DNA of 64,000 nucleotides. Origin: Pseudalkalibacillus sp051842935. Lineage in GTDB: Bacteria > Bacillota > Bacilli > Bacillales > Fictibacillaceae. Positions 24,813-33,616 of the stretch are shown piece by piece. The position numbers were made by a program, and so were the translations under genes. The stretch's first letter is position 1. Every line of letters starts with the position of its first letter. The stretch spans positions 1,364,001 to 1,428,000 of the forward strand of contig NZ_JBPXRR010000001.1 of assembly GCF_051842935.1 (NCBI RefSeq). Direction: 5' to 3'. The notes beneath the pieces are model-generated. The model worked only from the letters and a program-made list of their open reading frames with translations. It did not search any database and was not told the origin of the DNA.

Positions 24813-26699
24813 ATGACGTTGGTAGATAACATTGAACAAGAAATGGAACGGATCGTAGCCAAATTGTTGAGCAATCAATCTTCAGATGGATCTTGGAATT
24901 ATGCATTTGAAACGGGTATAGCGACCGATGCCTATACCATCATTTTATTACGAAGTTTGGGAATACATGAGGAGGGTTTCATTCAGTCGTTAAAGGAAAG
25001 ACTCCTCCGAAAGCAAGAGGGAGATGGATCGTGGAAACTGTTCAAGGACCAACCGAATGGAGACTTGTCATCGACTATTCAAGCCTATAATGCCTTACTC
25101 TATTCAGGCTATGTAAAGAAAGATGATCCCTATATGGAGAAGGCTTCATCCTTCATAACACGAGAGGGAGGTATAGAGCATGCTGGTACATTTACGAAAT
25201 TCCTGCTCGCTCTTACAGGACAGTATGACTGGTCTTCCATCGTATCCATGCCGATTGAGATTATGCTTTTCCCCTTAAAAGCTCCATTAAATTTTTATGA
25301 TTTTTCTGTATTCGGGAGAGCGAACCTTGCCCCCGTGTTGATTCTTAGGGAAAAGAAATTTCAATTGCCAACTTCATATACTCCAGATCTTAAGCATCTG
25401 TATACATCTGAACAAAAGAGAACGAGTGTATCTCAGACGAGAGAATGGCGTGGCATGTTAACAATAATCAATGAACAATTACAAAAATTATCAGAAACAC
25501 CTGAGAAACTGAAAGCAAAAAGCATCGAAGCGGCTTTACAATATATGCTGAAACGAATTGAACCTGATGGAACACTCCTAAGCTACTACAGTGCGACCTT
25601 TTTCATGATCTTTGCTCTGTTGTCGCTCGGTTATCCTAAAAATCATCCATTAATCATCAACGCATGTAGAGGTATTTTCAGCATGGCGGATCATATGGAT
25701 GGAACCATCCATATGCAATATACGACTGCAGATGTGTGGAATACTTCCTTGATCAGTCATACGCTACAAGATGCTGGTTTGTCTTACACAATACCAGCCA
25801 TACAAAAAGCGAATCAGTATTTATTGACCCGTCAACAATACAAATTCGGTGATTGGGTGTTGAACAATCCAGACACCATTCCAGGAGGATGGGGTTTTTC
25901 CAATATCAATACAATCAACCCAGATGTAGATGATACGACCGCAAGTCTACGTGCCATTCGAACGCAAGTGTCCGAAAATCCCTCCTATCAGCAATATTGG
26001 AAGAGCGGCCTGAAATGGATACTGTCGATGCAGAATCAGGATGGTGGGTGGCCTGCTTTTGAAAGAGGGGTTGATAAGAAATGGTTGGCGCTTGCTCCCA
26101 TTCAAGGAGCGGAATACCTTCTCCTGGATCCCTCTACTGCAGATTTGACAGGGAGAACGTTAGAGTTTCTAGGGAACTATACGCAATTGAATAGAAATCA
26201 TCCCGCCATCAAAAAGGGGCTGAAATGGCTCGCACAAAACCAACGTGAAGATGGTTCCTGGTATGGGAGGTGGGGCATCTGTTACATCTATGGGACTTGG
26301 GCGGCTCTGACCGGCATGGCTGCATGTGGAAAAGGTAAGGATGATAAGACCGTAAAGCGAGCCGTCGATTGGCTTTACTCCATACAAAACCAGGATGGCG
26401 GATGGGGGGAGTCCTGCAATAGTGATATTGAACGAAAATACATCCCCCTTGGAGAAAGTACGTTGACACAGACCGCCTGGGCTTTAGATGCTCTGATTTC
26501 GATATCAGACGTCCCAAATGCGAAGATAGACAATGGCATCGATTTTCTAGTCAGAAATGGCAATAAAGAAGGATGGACCGAACAATACCCGAAAGGTCAG
26601 GGGATGGCAGCTGGATTTTACATCCACTACCACAGTTACCGGTATATTTGGCCACTTATGGCATTGAGTCATTATCGGAACAAGTATGGGTTGGTATAG
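24813..26699 (+). CDS. sqhC: Squalene-hopene / sesquarterpene cyclase
   Basis: A cyclase of about 628 residues with the two-barrel terpene cyclase fold. The catalytic acid motif is PDVDDTTA (DxDD, about residue 370), and several QW repeats are visible (QDGGWPAFERG, QREDGSWYGRWG, QDGGWGES). In B. subtilis the homologue cyclises tetraprenyl-beta-curcumene to C35 sporulenes, and also accepts squalene. Length fits SqhC (about 632) and bacterial SHC alike, so product class is undecided. ATG 24813 is only 3 nt from GGAGG; TTG 24819, in frame and 9 nt away, is a credible alternative start. Monocistronic. Confidence 0.93.
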   Translation: MTLVDNIEQEMERIVAKLLSNQSSDGSWNYAFETGIATDAYTIILLRSLGIHEEGFIQSLKERLLRKQEGDGSWKLFKDQPNGDLSSTIQAYNALLYSGYVKKDDPYMEKASSFITREGGIEHAGTFTKFLLALTGQYDWSSIVSMPIEIMLFPLKAPLNFYDFSVFGRANLAPVLILREKKFQLPTSYTPDLKHLYTSEQKRTSVSQTREWRGMLTIINEQLQKLSETPEKLKAKSIEAALQYMLKRIEPDGTLLSYYSATFFMIFALLSLGYPKNHPLIINACRGIFSMADHMDGTIHMQYTTADVWNTSLISHTLQDAGLSYTIPAIQKANQYLLTRQQYKFGDWVLNNPDTIPGGWGFSNINTINPDVDDTTASLRAIRTQVSENPSYQQYWKSGLKWILSMQNQDGGWPAFERGVDKKWLALAPIQGAEYLLLDPSTADLTGRTLEFLGNYTQLNRNHPAIKKGLKWLAQNQREDGSWYGRWGICYIYGTWAALTGMAACGKGKDDKTVKRAVDWLYSIQNQDGGWGESCNSDIERKYIPLGESTLTQTAWALDALISISDVPNAKIDNGIDFLVRNGNKEGWTEQYPKGQGMAAGFYIHYHSYRYIWPLMALSHYRNKYGLV

Positions 26700-26818
26700 G
26701 TGCTTAGGAGGGTGGTCCTTACTCAAAGATCACTCTCTTACCGTTCACAATGCTCATTAATAGTTGTAGGAATAGTAGACATCGTCTATCAAATTTTTAC
26801 ACAATCTACGAAAAAAGG

Positions 26819-26849
26819 TTGCTTTTGAACCATCAGTCTGGTGTATAAT
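26819..26849 (+). promoter_or_regulatory. Probable SigA promoter for the cobalamin operon
   Basis: TTGCTT (26819-26824), 19-nt spacer, perfect TATAAT (26844-26849). It would start transcription about 25-30 nt before the riboswitch. The spacer is slightly long. The stretch 26700-26818 before it holds nothing I can call. Confidence 0.55.
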
Positions 26850-26879
26850 CGATATTAGGAAAATTTCATACATAAAGAA

Positions 26880-27046
26880 ATTGGTGAGTTTGATGTTAGA
26901 ACATCAAACTCTTAAAAGGGAAGTTGGTGTAATTCCAACGCGGTCCCGCCACTGTAATTGGGAGTGAATCTGCGATTAGCCACTGTACGGTCAAGTACGG
27001 GAAGGTGTAGACCACAATGACCATGAGCCAGGAGACCTGCCATTTC
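26880..27046 (+). ncRNA. Cobalamin riboswitch (AdoCbl type)
   Basis: All landmark elements are present in order: GGGAAGTTGGTGTAATTCCAACGCGGTCCCGCCACTGTA family core (26929-26955), the TGCGATTAGCCACTG stretch, and the B12 box GAGCCAGGAGACCTGCC at 27025-27041. An upstream hairpin (GAGTTTGATGTT / AACATCAAACTC, 26886-26912) forms the P1/P2 region. A terminator at 27127-27162 follows, so cobalamin binding probably causes premature termination before btuF. Confidence 0.95.
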
Positions 27047-27126
27047 TGCAAGCACTTGAAACCTACGCGGATAGGGAGGTGTGTCACGGATATTTGATTG
27101 CTCTGCACGATCACTTGTTCAATACG

Positions 27127-27162
27127 ACATCTTCATGTTCTTACGTGGAGATGTTTTTTATT
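27127..27162 (+). terminator. Riboswitch-controlled terminator
   Basis: ACATCTTCATG-TTCTTA-CGTGGAGATGT (27127-27154, 11 bp with G-T pairs) then a T run, lying between the B12 box and the btuF start. Expected expression platform of the cobalamin riboswitch. Confidence 0.85.
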
Positions 27163-27209
27163 TTGCAGAAAATGAAAGCGTACTACACTAACATTCAGGA
27201 GGATTCTTC

Positions 27210-28184
27210 ATGAAAAACGTATTATCTATCTTTCTATCATTATTTCTCGTCCTTGGTTTAATGGCAGGCTGTAATGATGAACCAACTCAATCTGAAAATG
27301 GTTCTTCGAACGATCAGACTGCAGAACAGACAGATGAAGCTTCTTTTCCAGTAACGATTAAAGATGCCGCAGATCAAGAGGTGACGATTGAGGACCAACC
27401 AAAAAACATCATCTCTCTCATACCGAGTAATACAGAGGTTGCTTATGAATTAGGTTTAGGGAAAAAAATCGTCGGGGTTTCTGACTATGACAACTACCCT
27501 GAAGAGGTAAGTGAAAAAGAGAAGGTTGGAGGTCAAGAACTGAATGTGGAGAAAATCATCTCCTTGAATCCTGACCTGGTACTCGCACATGAATCTGGTG
27601 TCCAAATGGCATCTGATGCGATTCAACAGCTACGTGATTCTGGCATCGCAGTCATCGTTGTGAATGAAGCGGCAAATTTCGAAGAGGTCTATGACTCTAT
27701 TGAAATGATCGGTAAAGCAACTGGTGAAACTAGCAAAGCCGATACCATCATTGAAGACATGAAAACAAAAGTGGAAGACATTAAAAAGAAGGTAGCGAAA
27801 ATAGAAGATCAGAAATCTGTGTTCATCGAGGTATCTCCAGAGCCGGAAATCTATACACCAGGTAAAAACACGTTCATGCATGAAATGCTCCAAATCATCA
27901 ATGCAGAAAATGTTTCAAAGGATATAGATGGATGGGCCAAAATCGACCAAGAGACGATCATTGATAAGAATCCAGATGTCATTATTACCACCTATGGCTA
28001 TTATACAGAGAATCCAAAACAACAAGTGTTACAACGAGAAGGATGGAGCAATGTGACAGCTGTTGAAGAGGAGCAGGTATATGATGTGCACTCTGATCTG
28101 GTCACTCGGTCAGGTCCGAGATTGGTTGAAGGAGTAGAGGAGCTTGCAAAATCGGTCTATCCGGAAGCGTTTGGCGAACAATAG
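27210..28184 (+). CDS. btuF: Cobalamin/corrinoid ABC transporter substrate-binding lipoprotein
   Basis: A 324-residue lipoprotein: signal peptide ending GLMAGC, acidic linker, then a class III (BtuF/FhuD-like) binding protein with DAADQEVTIEDQPKNIISLIPSNTEVAYELGLGKKIVGV and a long backbone helix near residues 175-200. Placed directly after the cobalamin riboswitch and before a BtuC-type permease, so it should bind cobalamin or cobinamide outside the membrane. GGAGGATTCTTC precedes the ATG. Its 3' end overlaps btuC by 41 nt. Confidence 0.93.
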   Translation: MKNVLSIFLSLFLVLGLMAGCNDEPTQSENGSSNDQTAEQTDEASFPVTIKDAADQEVTIEDQPKNIISLIPSNTEVAYELGLGKKIVGVSDYDNYPEEVSEKEKVGGQELNVEKIISLNPDLVLAHESGVQMASDAIQQLRDSGIAVIVVNEAANFEEVYDSIEMIGKATGETSKADTIIEDMKTKVEDIKKKVAKIEDQKSVFIEVSPEPEIYTPGKNTFMHEMLQIINAENVSKDIDGWAKIDQETIIDKNPDVIITTYGYYTENPKQQVLQREGWSNVTAVEEEQVYDVHSDLVTRSGPRLVEGVEELAKSVYPEAFGEQ

Positions 28185-29205
28185 ACTGCTCGCTTATGCT
28201 TGCTCCGTCTTGTTTCTACTGATCAGTATGGTGCTCGGAATCTCAATCGGAACCGTGCATGTACCAATTTCAAGCATTATCCGCATTGTAGGTCATGAAA
28301 TTTTTCCGTTTATATCTTTAGCTCAAGTTGATTCTATGCATACGAACATCGTATTGAATGTCCGGCTGCCAAGAGTGATACTGGCAAGCCTTGTCGGCGC
28401 ATCTCTTGCTATAGCAGGAGCCGCTTTTCAAGGCTTACTCCGAAATCCGTTAGCTGATCCGTATACTTTGGGAGTCTCTTCCGGTGCATCCGTCGGAGCA
28501 GTCGTCACGTTGTTTTTTCAAATATCCATACCATTTGTCGGAGCATTCACATTACCATTATTGAGTATTGTTTCATCGTTTATGACAATCGTCCTTGTTT
28601 TAAGTTTTGCTCGTAAAATTGAAAAATCCATGAGAGTGGAAACAATCATATTGACGGGTATCATATTCGGTTCCTTTCTCAGCGCCGTCATCTCATTGAT
28701 GATTGCACTTACTGGAGATGAATTGAGACAGATCATTGGATGGCTGTTAGGCAGTGTATCCATGCGTGGATGGGTGTATGTCAAGATCATCCTGCCATTC
28801 TTGATCATAGGAGCTGGGATACTCCTTTTCAATGCAAGAGAATTGAACGCGATGTCCTTTGGGGAAGAACGGGCACATCATCTCGGTGTAGATGTTCACC
28901 GTAGAAAGTTATCGGTGCTGACGGCAGGTTCGATATTGACTGGGGCTGCCGTCGCTGTTTCTGGAACAATCGGATTCGTCGGCCTTGTTATTCCGCATCT
29001 GACGAGATTGTTATGGGGATCGGACCACAAGCATCTTCTGCCACTTTCCATCTTGACAGGTAGTGGTTTCTTAATTTTAGCAGATCTTGTTGCTCGGACG
29101 ATCATATCTCCGACTGAACTCCCGATCGGGGTCATCACTGCATTGATTGGTGCGCCTGTTTTTGCACTGATCTTAATGAAGAGCAGATCAGAAAGAAGTG
29201 GTTAA
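28144..29205 (+). CDS. btuC: Cobalamin/corrinoid ABC transporter permease
   Basis: A 353-residue FecCD/BtuC-family permease with about ten transmembrane helices. Signature stretches include NVRLPRVILASLVGASLAIAG, FQGLLRNPLADPYTLGVSSG and GTIGFVGLVIPHLTRLLWG, which contacts the ATPase. TTG 28144 is preceded by AGAGGAG; TTG 28171 is an alternative. The 41-nt overlap with btuF is unusually long but in a different frame and leaves both proteins intact. Confidence 0.93.
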   Translation: MQNRSIRKRLANNRLLAYACSVLFLLISMVLGISIGTVHVPISSIIRIVGHEIFPFISLAQVDSMHTNIVLNVRLPRVILASLVGASLAIAGAAFQGLLRNPLADPYTLGVSSGASVGAVVTLFFQISIPFVGAFTLPLLSIVSSFMTIVLVLSFARKIEKSMRVETIILTGIIFGSFLSAVISLMIALTGDELRQIIGWLLGSVSMRGWVYVKIILPFLIIGAGILLFNARELNAMSFGEERAHHLGVDVHRRKLSVLTAGSILTGAAVAVSGTIGFVGLVIPHLTRLLWGSDHKHLLPLSILTGSGFLILADLVARTIISPTELPIGVITALIGAPVFALILMKSRSERSG

Positions 29206-29206
29206 T

Positions 29207-30673
29207 ATGTTGAACGTTCAAAATCTGACAGGTGGATATGCTGGCGTACCGATCGTCAAAGATCTATCATTTCGAGTCAACAATGGGGAAATGTTCGGTA
29301 TACTGGGTCCCAACGGAAGTGGGAAGACGACGTTGTTGAAAATGATCAGCGGAATCTTACCCTTCCAAAAAGGTACAGTTGATATCGCGAATCAACCGAT
29401 ACAATCCTTCTCCGCGAAAGAATTGGCTAAAATCATAGCCGTTCTACCACAGCATTCGAATCAGAGCTTTTCATATTCGGTAAAAGATACGGTCGCGCTA
29501 GGAAGGTATGCTCATCAATCAGGTTGGTTCCAAACATGGAGTCCCAAAGATGAAGCAATCGTTCAATCTGTCATGAAGCAAACCGGTATTCATCATTTTC
29601 AAAACAAAGATATACAAGCGTTGTCTGGAGGAGAAAAACAACGGGTGTTCCTCGCACAAGCTCTTGCACAAGAACCTCAGATCCTCCTGCTTGATGAACC
29701 GACGAACCATTTAGATCTGTCTTACCAGAAAGAATTATTGGATGTGCTGAAAGCATGGACACGAGAAAAAGGATTGACCGTCATCTCCATCTTCCATGAC
29801 TTGAATCTTGCAGGATTATATTGTGATCAATTGCTGTTGATGGAAGACGGCAAACTGAACATCCATCATAAACCAAATGAAGTGTTAAGAGAAGATCGGG
29901 TGCAGGCGGTTTACCGGACGAAAATAAAGAAACAGGCACACCCGAAGGTCCCGGCACCACAAATGGTGCTTCTTCCAGAAAAGCAGGAAGACCGACACAT
30001 TTTTAAAGTCAATGCAGAGATGTTGAATAGAACCCAAGAACGAATTGTCATCCGAACCCCTCAGCCCATGAAAACCTTATCTTCCGGGGTCATCGGTTCC
30101 GGAACGGGTTGGCATGATACGTTCATCAATCGTCGAGTCGGACTCGATTACGATTGCAATGACCATCGGGAGGAAATGCGGCATTATTTGAAAGAAACCG
30201 GTTATGAGCCCTCTGATTGTGTAGGGATGATGACAGCAGTCAATCTGGAGGATTTTTCTTACCTCTTCTTGGATGGCGAAGGATTCTCCATGTTCGTCGT
30301 CGTTACTGCTGGAGTAGGACATGCCATCGATGCTTCGAAGAGTGGACACCACGAGATGGAATTGCAGCCAGGTACAATCAATACTTGGATTTTTGTGAAT
30401 GGGAGCATGACCGAAGAAGCATTCATTCAAAGCATGATGACCGCTACAGAGGTGAAAACGAAGGTACTTCATGATCTGGAAGTCCGTGATCCGGTTACAG
30501 GGACATTAGCCACAGGGACAGCAACCGACAGCATCTTAATCGCTTCTACCCAGCAGGGAGAAGAGATCGAATTCGGAGGCACCATCACCCCATTAGGAAA
30601 AATGATCAGCCAGGCCGTTTACACATGTACAAGTGAAGCAATCGCGCATTATCGGAAAAGAATGGACAATTAA
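29207..30673 (+). CDS. BtuD ATPase fused to CbiZ adenosylcobinamide amidohydrolase
   Basis: A fusion of about 488 residues. Residues 1-250 are an ABC ATPase: Walker A GPNGSGKTT, Q-loop LPQHS, signature LSGGEKQR, Walker B ILLLDEP. Residues about 285-485 are CbiZ: SSGVIGSGTGWHDTFINRRV, DYDCNDHREEM, TAGVGHAIDASK, INTWIFVNG and GTATDSILIAST. CbiZ removes the aminopropanol side chain of adenosylcobinamide to yield adenosylcobyric acid, allowing remodelling of foreign corrinoids. The fusion couples import to processing. ATG 29207 chosen; an in-frame GTG at 29198 overlaps the btuC stop. A hairpin follows the gene. Confidence 0.93.
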   Translation: MLNVQNLTGGYAGVPIVKDLSFRVNNGEMFGILGPNGSGKTTLLKMISGILPFQKGTVDIANQPIQSFSAKELAKIIAVLPQHSNQSFSYSVKDTVALGRYAHQSGWFQTWSPKDEAIVQSVMKQTGIHHFQNKDIQALSGGEKQRVFLAQALAQEPQILLLDEPTNHLDLSYQKELLDVLKAWTREKGLTVISIFHDLNLAGLYCDQLLLMEDGKLNIHHKPNEVLREDRVQAVYRTKIKKQAHPKVPAPQMVLLPEKQEDRHIFKVNAEMLNRTQERIVIRTPQPMKTLSSGVIGSGTGWHDTFINRRVGLDYDCNDHREEMRHYLKETGYEPSDCVGMMTAVNLEDFSYLFLDGEGFSMFVVVTAGVGHAIDASKSGHHEMELQPGTINTWIFVNGSMTEEAFIQSMMTATEVKTKVLHDLEVRDPVTGTLATGTATDSILIASTQQGEEIEFGGTITPLGKMISQAVYTCTSEAIAHYRKRMDN

Positions 30674-30681
30674 ACGGATGT

Positions 30682-30713
30682 ACAAAAAGGAGTGAATGCT
30701 CCTTTTTGTTTTA
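30682..30713 (+). terminator. Internal terminator/attenuator between btuD-cbiZ and cobU
   Basis: ACAAAAAGGAG-TGAATG-CTCCTTTTTGT (30682-30709, 11 bp) followed by TTTAT. It probably lowers read-through from the uptake genes into the salvage genes. Confidence 0.65.
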
Positions 30714-30733
30714 TCAGGAGAAGGGGGATAAGG

Positions 30734-31276
30734 ATGAAAATCGTCTTCATCAGTGGAGGTGTACGAAGTGGAAAAAGCCGCTTTGCAGAAAAATTGGCTC
30801 AGAAGGCTTCGCTGAACTCTGTTGGTAAACTTCAATACGTGGCAACAGGGGTTCCCACCGACCCAGAAATGGAATCACGCATCCAACGACATCAACAAGA
30901 CAGACGACTAGATAGCTGGAATACCATTGAACAAGCAACAGACATCCGAGTTGTAGCGAAGCATTTTCAAAAGACAGATATTGTACTTTTGGACTGTTTG
31001 ACAACATGGTTGAACAATGAGTTTTTTATTGGCGGTGAAAAAAGGGGAGAGCACATCAGAGCTAAAATGGTAGAGGATATTGAGATGATCGCCAGGTCTT
31101 GTCATACCCTTATCCTTGTCAGCAATGATGTCTTTTTTGATGCAGCTACGGACTCCGAGGTTGTCCTGACTTATAAAAAAGTCCTGGGGAAGATCCATCA
31201 ACAAGTTGTGGAACGAGCTTCCGAAGCTTTCCATGTTGAATGTGGCATTCCTATCGTAATGAAAGGGGTGACTTAA
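30734..31276 (+). CDS. cobU: CobU, cobinamide kinase/guanylyltransferase
   Basis: A 180-residue full-length CobU. P-loop ISGGVRSGKSRFAE lies at the N-terminus; YVATGVPTDPEME, HQQDR, and LDCLTTWLNNE follow, all family motifs. It phosphorylates adenosylcobinamide and then transfers GMP to give AdoCbi-GDP. ATG 30734 follows GGGGGATAAGG; the upstream in-frame ATG at 30692 lies inside the preceding hairpin. The stop abuts the GTG start of cobS with no gap. Confidence 0.94.
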   Translation: MKIVFISGGVRSGKSRFAEKLAQKASLNSVGKLQYVATGVPTDPEMESRIQRHQQDRRLDSWNTIEQATDIRVVAKHFQKTDIVLLDCLTTWLNNEFFIGGEKRGEHIRAKMVEDIEMIARSCHTLILVSNDVFFDAATDSEVVLTYKKVLGKIHQQVVERASEAFHVECGIPIVMKGVT

Positions 31277-32065
31277 GTGGGATACATAAAAGGGTTCTTA
31301 CTGAACCTGCAATTTTTCACTTCCATACCGATCCGAATGGAAATACCGATGGACCAGCCACATCTTGAGCGTGCGGTCAAAACATTTCCGTTGTTAGGTC
31401 TTTTACAAGGTATCATCTATTATCTAATCGTGGTGGCTTTGAGTCAGTTTTCTCCTTTTTCAACCATAGCCATTGCCTTTGCTCTCTGGGTATTGTCTAT
31501 TGTATTGACAGGAGGGATCCATCTGGACGGCTGGATGGATACGAGTGATGCGTTTTTTTCTCATCAAGATGTCAGAAAACGGATTGAAATCATGAAAGAT
31601 CCTAGAACAGGTGCCTTTGGTGTTCTTTCGGTCATCATTCTACTTGCCGCTAAGTTCCTATTCATATATGAAATTTTATCATTTACCAATAACGAGGCAT
31701 TCATTACGATCATTCTCATTCCGTTTATCAGCAGAACGGTCATGGGGTATTTGTTAGTCCACGTCACACCCGCGAAAGACGAAGGATTAGCTTCTTTATT
31801 CCATCAGTCAGTGAAGAAGAAGAGAATGCCTCAATACTGGGTATTTTGGGGCATCATGTTTATCGTATGGGTAATAACAGATATAAATATCTTCCTTTTC
31901 GTTACCTTAACAGGAATGGGTCTTATTACTTTTCTGTTCATTCGAAAGAAGAGCGTGAAGTGGTTCGGCGGGATGACCGGAGATGTAATAGGGGCTTCAG
32001 TGGAAGGTGTTGAACTATTCGCATGGATGACATGGTGGATATTGCTCTCTATCGACATGGTATAA
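31277..32065 (+). CDS. cobS: CobS, adenosylcobinamide-GDP ribazoletransferase
   Basis: A 262-residue multi-TM protein. The motif GGIHLDGWMDTSDAFFSHQD and KDPRTGAFGV are diagnostic for cobalamin synthase CobS; FGGMTGDVIGASVE near the C-terminus carries the other conserved Asp. It joins AdoCbi-GDP with alpha-ribazole (or its phosphate) in the membrane. GTG start right after cobU with AAAGGGG upstream. Its end overlaps cobC by 34 nt. Confidence 0.94.
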   Translation: MGYIKGFLLNLQFFTSIPIRMEIPMDQPHLERAVKTFPLLGLLQGIIYYLIVVALSQFSPFSTIAIAFALWVLSIVLTGGIHLDGWMDTSDAFFSHQDVRKRIEIMKDPRTGAFGVLSVIILLAAKFLFIYEILSFTNNEAFITIILIPFISRTVMGYLLVHVTPAKDEGLASLFHQSVKKKRMPQYWVFWGIMFIVWVITDINIFLFVTLTGMGLITFLFIRKKSVKWFGGMTGDVIGASVEGVELFAWMTWWILLSIDMV

Positions 32066-32631
32066 CGAAAGCCAATCGAACCCGGACATATTGTGGATGG
32101 GATGATCTTTCTTTGGGTGAAGATGAAGCACATAGGATATCTCCTGCACACAAGGAATATGACCAATTTTTTTCAAGTGACTTGAAGCGATGTCAGCAAA
32201 CATGTCTTCGACTGTTTCCACATTCTGAACCGACTTTGTTGAAGGAATTCAGGGAAATGAATTTCGGTTCATGGGAAGGACATACCTATGAATCTCTGAA
32301 ACACGACCTTCACTACCAAAAATGGCTGGACGATCCTGATCAAATCGCTCCTCCCGATGGAGAAGGGTTGGATGAATTTCAAGAAAGGATTATGCAAGGC
32401 TGGAGTAAAATACTAGCCGATCGGAAGGGAAGACGGCTTGCGCTCGTCACACATGGTGGTGTCATTCGAAGCTTGCTACACCGATTTGCTCCGGTTCCCA
32501 AGAACTTCTGGGAATGGGAAGTCCCGTTTGCAGCAGGTTACGAACTTACTTTTACCGAGAGTCAATTAAGGAGGGGAGAGCGATGCACTTCGTTACAGGA
32601 GGTTCCTTCAACGGGAAGCGTGCTTGGGTAA
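32032..32631 (+). CDS. cobC: CobC-like alpha-ribazole phosphatase (histidine phosphatase)
   Basis: A 199-residue histidine phosphatase. The catalytic motif is ALYRHGITKANRTRTYCGW; the acid is in REMNFGSWEG and the second His in VTHGGVIRS. In cobamide assembly it removes phosphate from alpha-ribazole-5'-P or adenosylcobalamin-5'-P. The name rests on context, since the family is broad. Start choice among ATG 32023, ATG 32032 and GTG 32035 is uncertain; 32032 gives the usual short N-terminus. Overlaps both neighbours. Confidence 0.88.
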   Translation: MVDIALYRHGITKANRTRTYCGWDDLSLGEDEAHRISPAHKEYDQFFSSDLKRCQQTCLRLFPHSEPTLLKEFREMNFGSWEGHTYESLKHDLHYQKWLDDPDQIAPPDGEGLDEFQERIMQGWSKILADRKGRRLALVTHGGVIRSLLHRFAPVPKNFWEWEVPFAAGYELTFTESQLRRGERCTSLQEVPSTGSVLG

Positions 32632-33026
32632 AGCAACACTATAATTTAACGCTCAGGGATGAGTATATCTGGATATCACAATATGAAAACGCTTCGTTAC
32701 CAACAGATGTCAATCATTTGTCTCACACACTGGTCGTCCTTGAAGGACTAGAAAACTGGATTCGGCATGAGGTGATGAGGCAAGATCAACCAGAATTCTA
32801 TTGGGAGCAGTTATTGGAAAGATGGATGGATTGGGAGAGACAAACCACGAAACAGATGATCCTGATCGGTACGGATATCACGAAAGGAATTGTCCCTATT
32901 TCGTCCGAGGAACGTAACTGGAGAGATCTCACAGGAAGGTGCTATCAACAAATCAGCAAACATGCTAGCCGGGTAGATTTGATCTGGTATGGCATTCATC
33001 AAACCATTAAATCGGAGGCGAAATGA
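32583..33026 (+). CDS. Short divergent CobU-like P-loop protein
   Basis: A 147-residue protein with an N-terminal P-loop FVTGGSFNGKRAWV matching the CobU start, then an LEGLENWI strand and ISSEERNWRDLTGRCYQQI, a CobU-like C-terminal helix. It lacks the HQQDR region and is about 35 residues shorter than the CobU at 30734. It may be a kinase-only or otherwise specialised relative. ATG 32583 sits after AAGGAGGGGAGA within the end of cobC; its stop overlaps the adenosyltransferase start (ATGA). Confidence 0.8.
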   Translation: MHFVTGGSFNGKRAWVKQHYNLTLRDEYIWISQYENASLPTDVNHLSHTLVVLEGLENWIRHEVMRQDQPEFYWEQLLERWMDWERQTTKQMILIGTDITKGIVPISSEERNWRDLTGRCYQQISKHASRVDLIWYGIHQTIKSEAK

Positions 33027-33616
33027 TGAAAATTTATACGCGTACAGGTGATTCAGGTACAACCAGTGTAATTGGAGGAAGAGTCGATAAAGACGATATC
33101 CGCGTCGAAGCATATGGGACCATAGATGAATTGAATGCTTTCGTGGGCCAAGCGATAGCGGAATTGGATGCCGACTTGTTTAATGATGTGTGCTTTGATT
33201 TGGAGAAAATCCAGCATGAATTATTTGACTGTGGAGGAGATCTTTCCAACATTACGAAAAAGAATGAACCGAAGCTCACTCATGAATCAATCACCTACTT
33301 GGAAAAACGGATCGATATAATGATTGCAGAAACGCCTGAATTGGAAAAGTTCATCCTTCCAGGCGGTACAAAACCGGCAGTATCCATCCACATAGCCAGG
33401 ACGATTACAAGAAGAGCAGAGAGATTGGTCGTACACCTTATGAAATCAGGTGCTGAGGATATTGAACGCCCACTCCAATACTTGAATCGTCTATCGGACT
33501 ATTTTTTTGCGCTATCAAGAGTCATCAACTTCAGACTGAATGTGAAAGATGTTGAATATGCGAGGAGTGCGATTGTTTTCAAAAAACCTAAAGGAAGATC
33601 GGAAGATGCGAACTAA
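33026..33616 (+). CDS. PduO-type cob(I)alamin adenosyltransferase
   Basis: A 196-residue PduO/YvqK-type ATP:cob(I)alamin adenosyltransferase. Motifs: KIYTRTGDSGTTSVIGG at the N-terminus (ATP binding), VEAYGTIDELNAFVGQA, FILPGGTKPAVSIHIARTITRRAER and YLNRLSDYFFALSR. It adds the adenosyl group to corrinoids before CobU acts. ATG 33026 is 7 nt after CGGAGG; ATG 33023 is closer than ideal. Overlaps the next gene by 11 nt. Confidence 0.94.
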   Translation: MKIYTRTGDSGTTSVIGGRVDKDDIRVEAYGTIDELNAFVGQAIAELDADLFNDVCFDLEKIQHELFDCGGDLSNITKKNEPKLTHESITYLEKRIDIMIAETPELEKFILPGGTKPAVSIHIARTITRRAERLVVHLMKSGAEDIERPLQYLNRLSDYFFALSRVINFRLNVKDVEYARSAIVFKKPKGRSEDAN

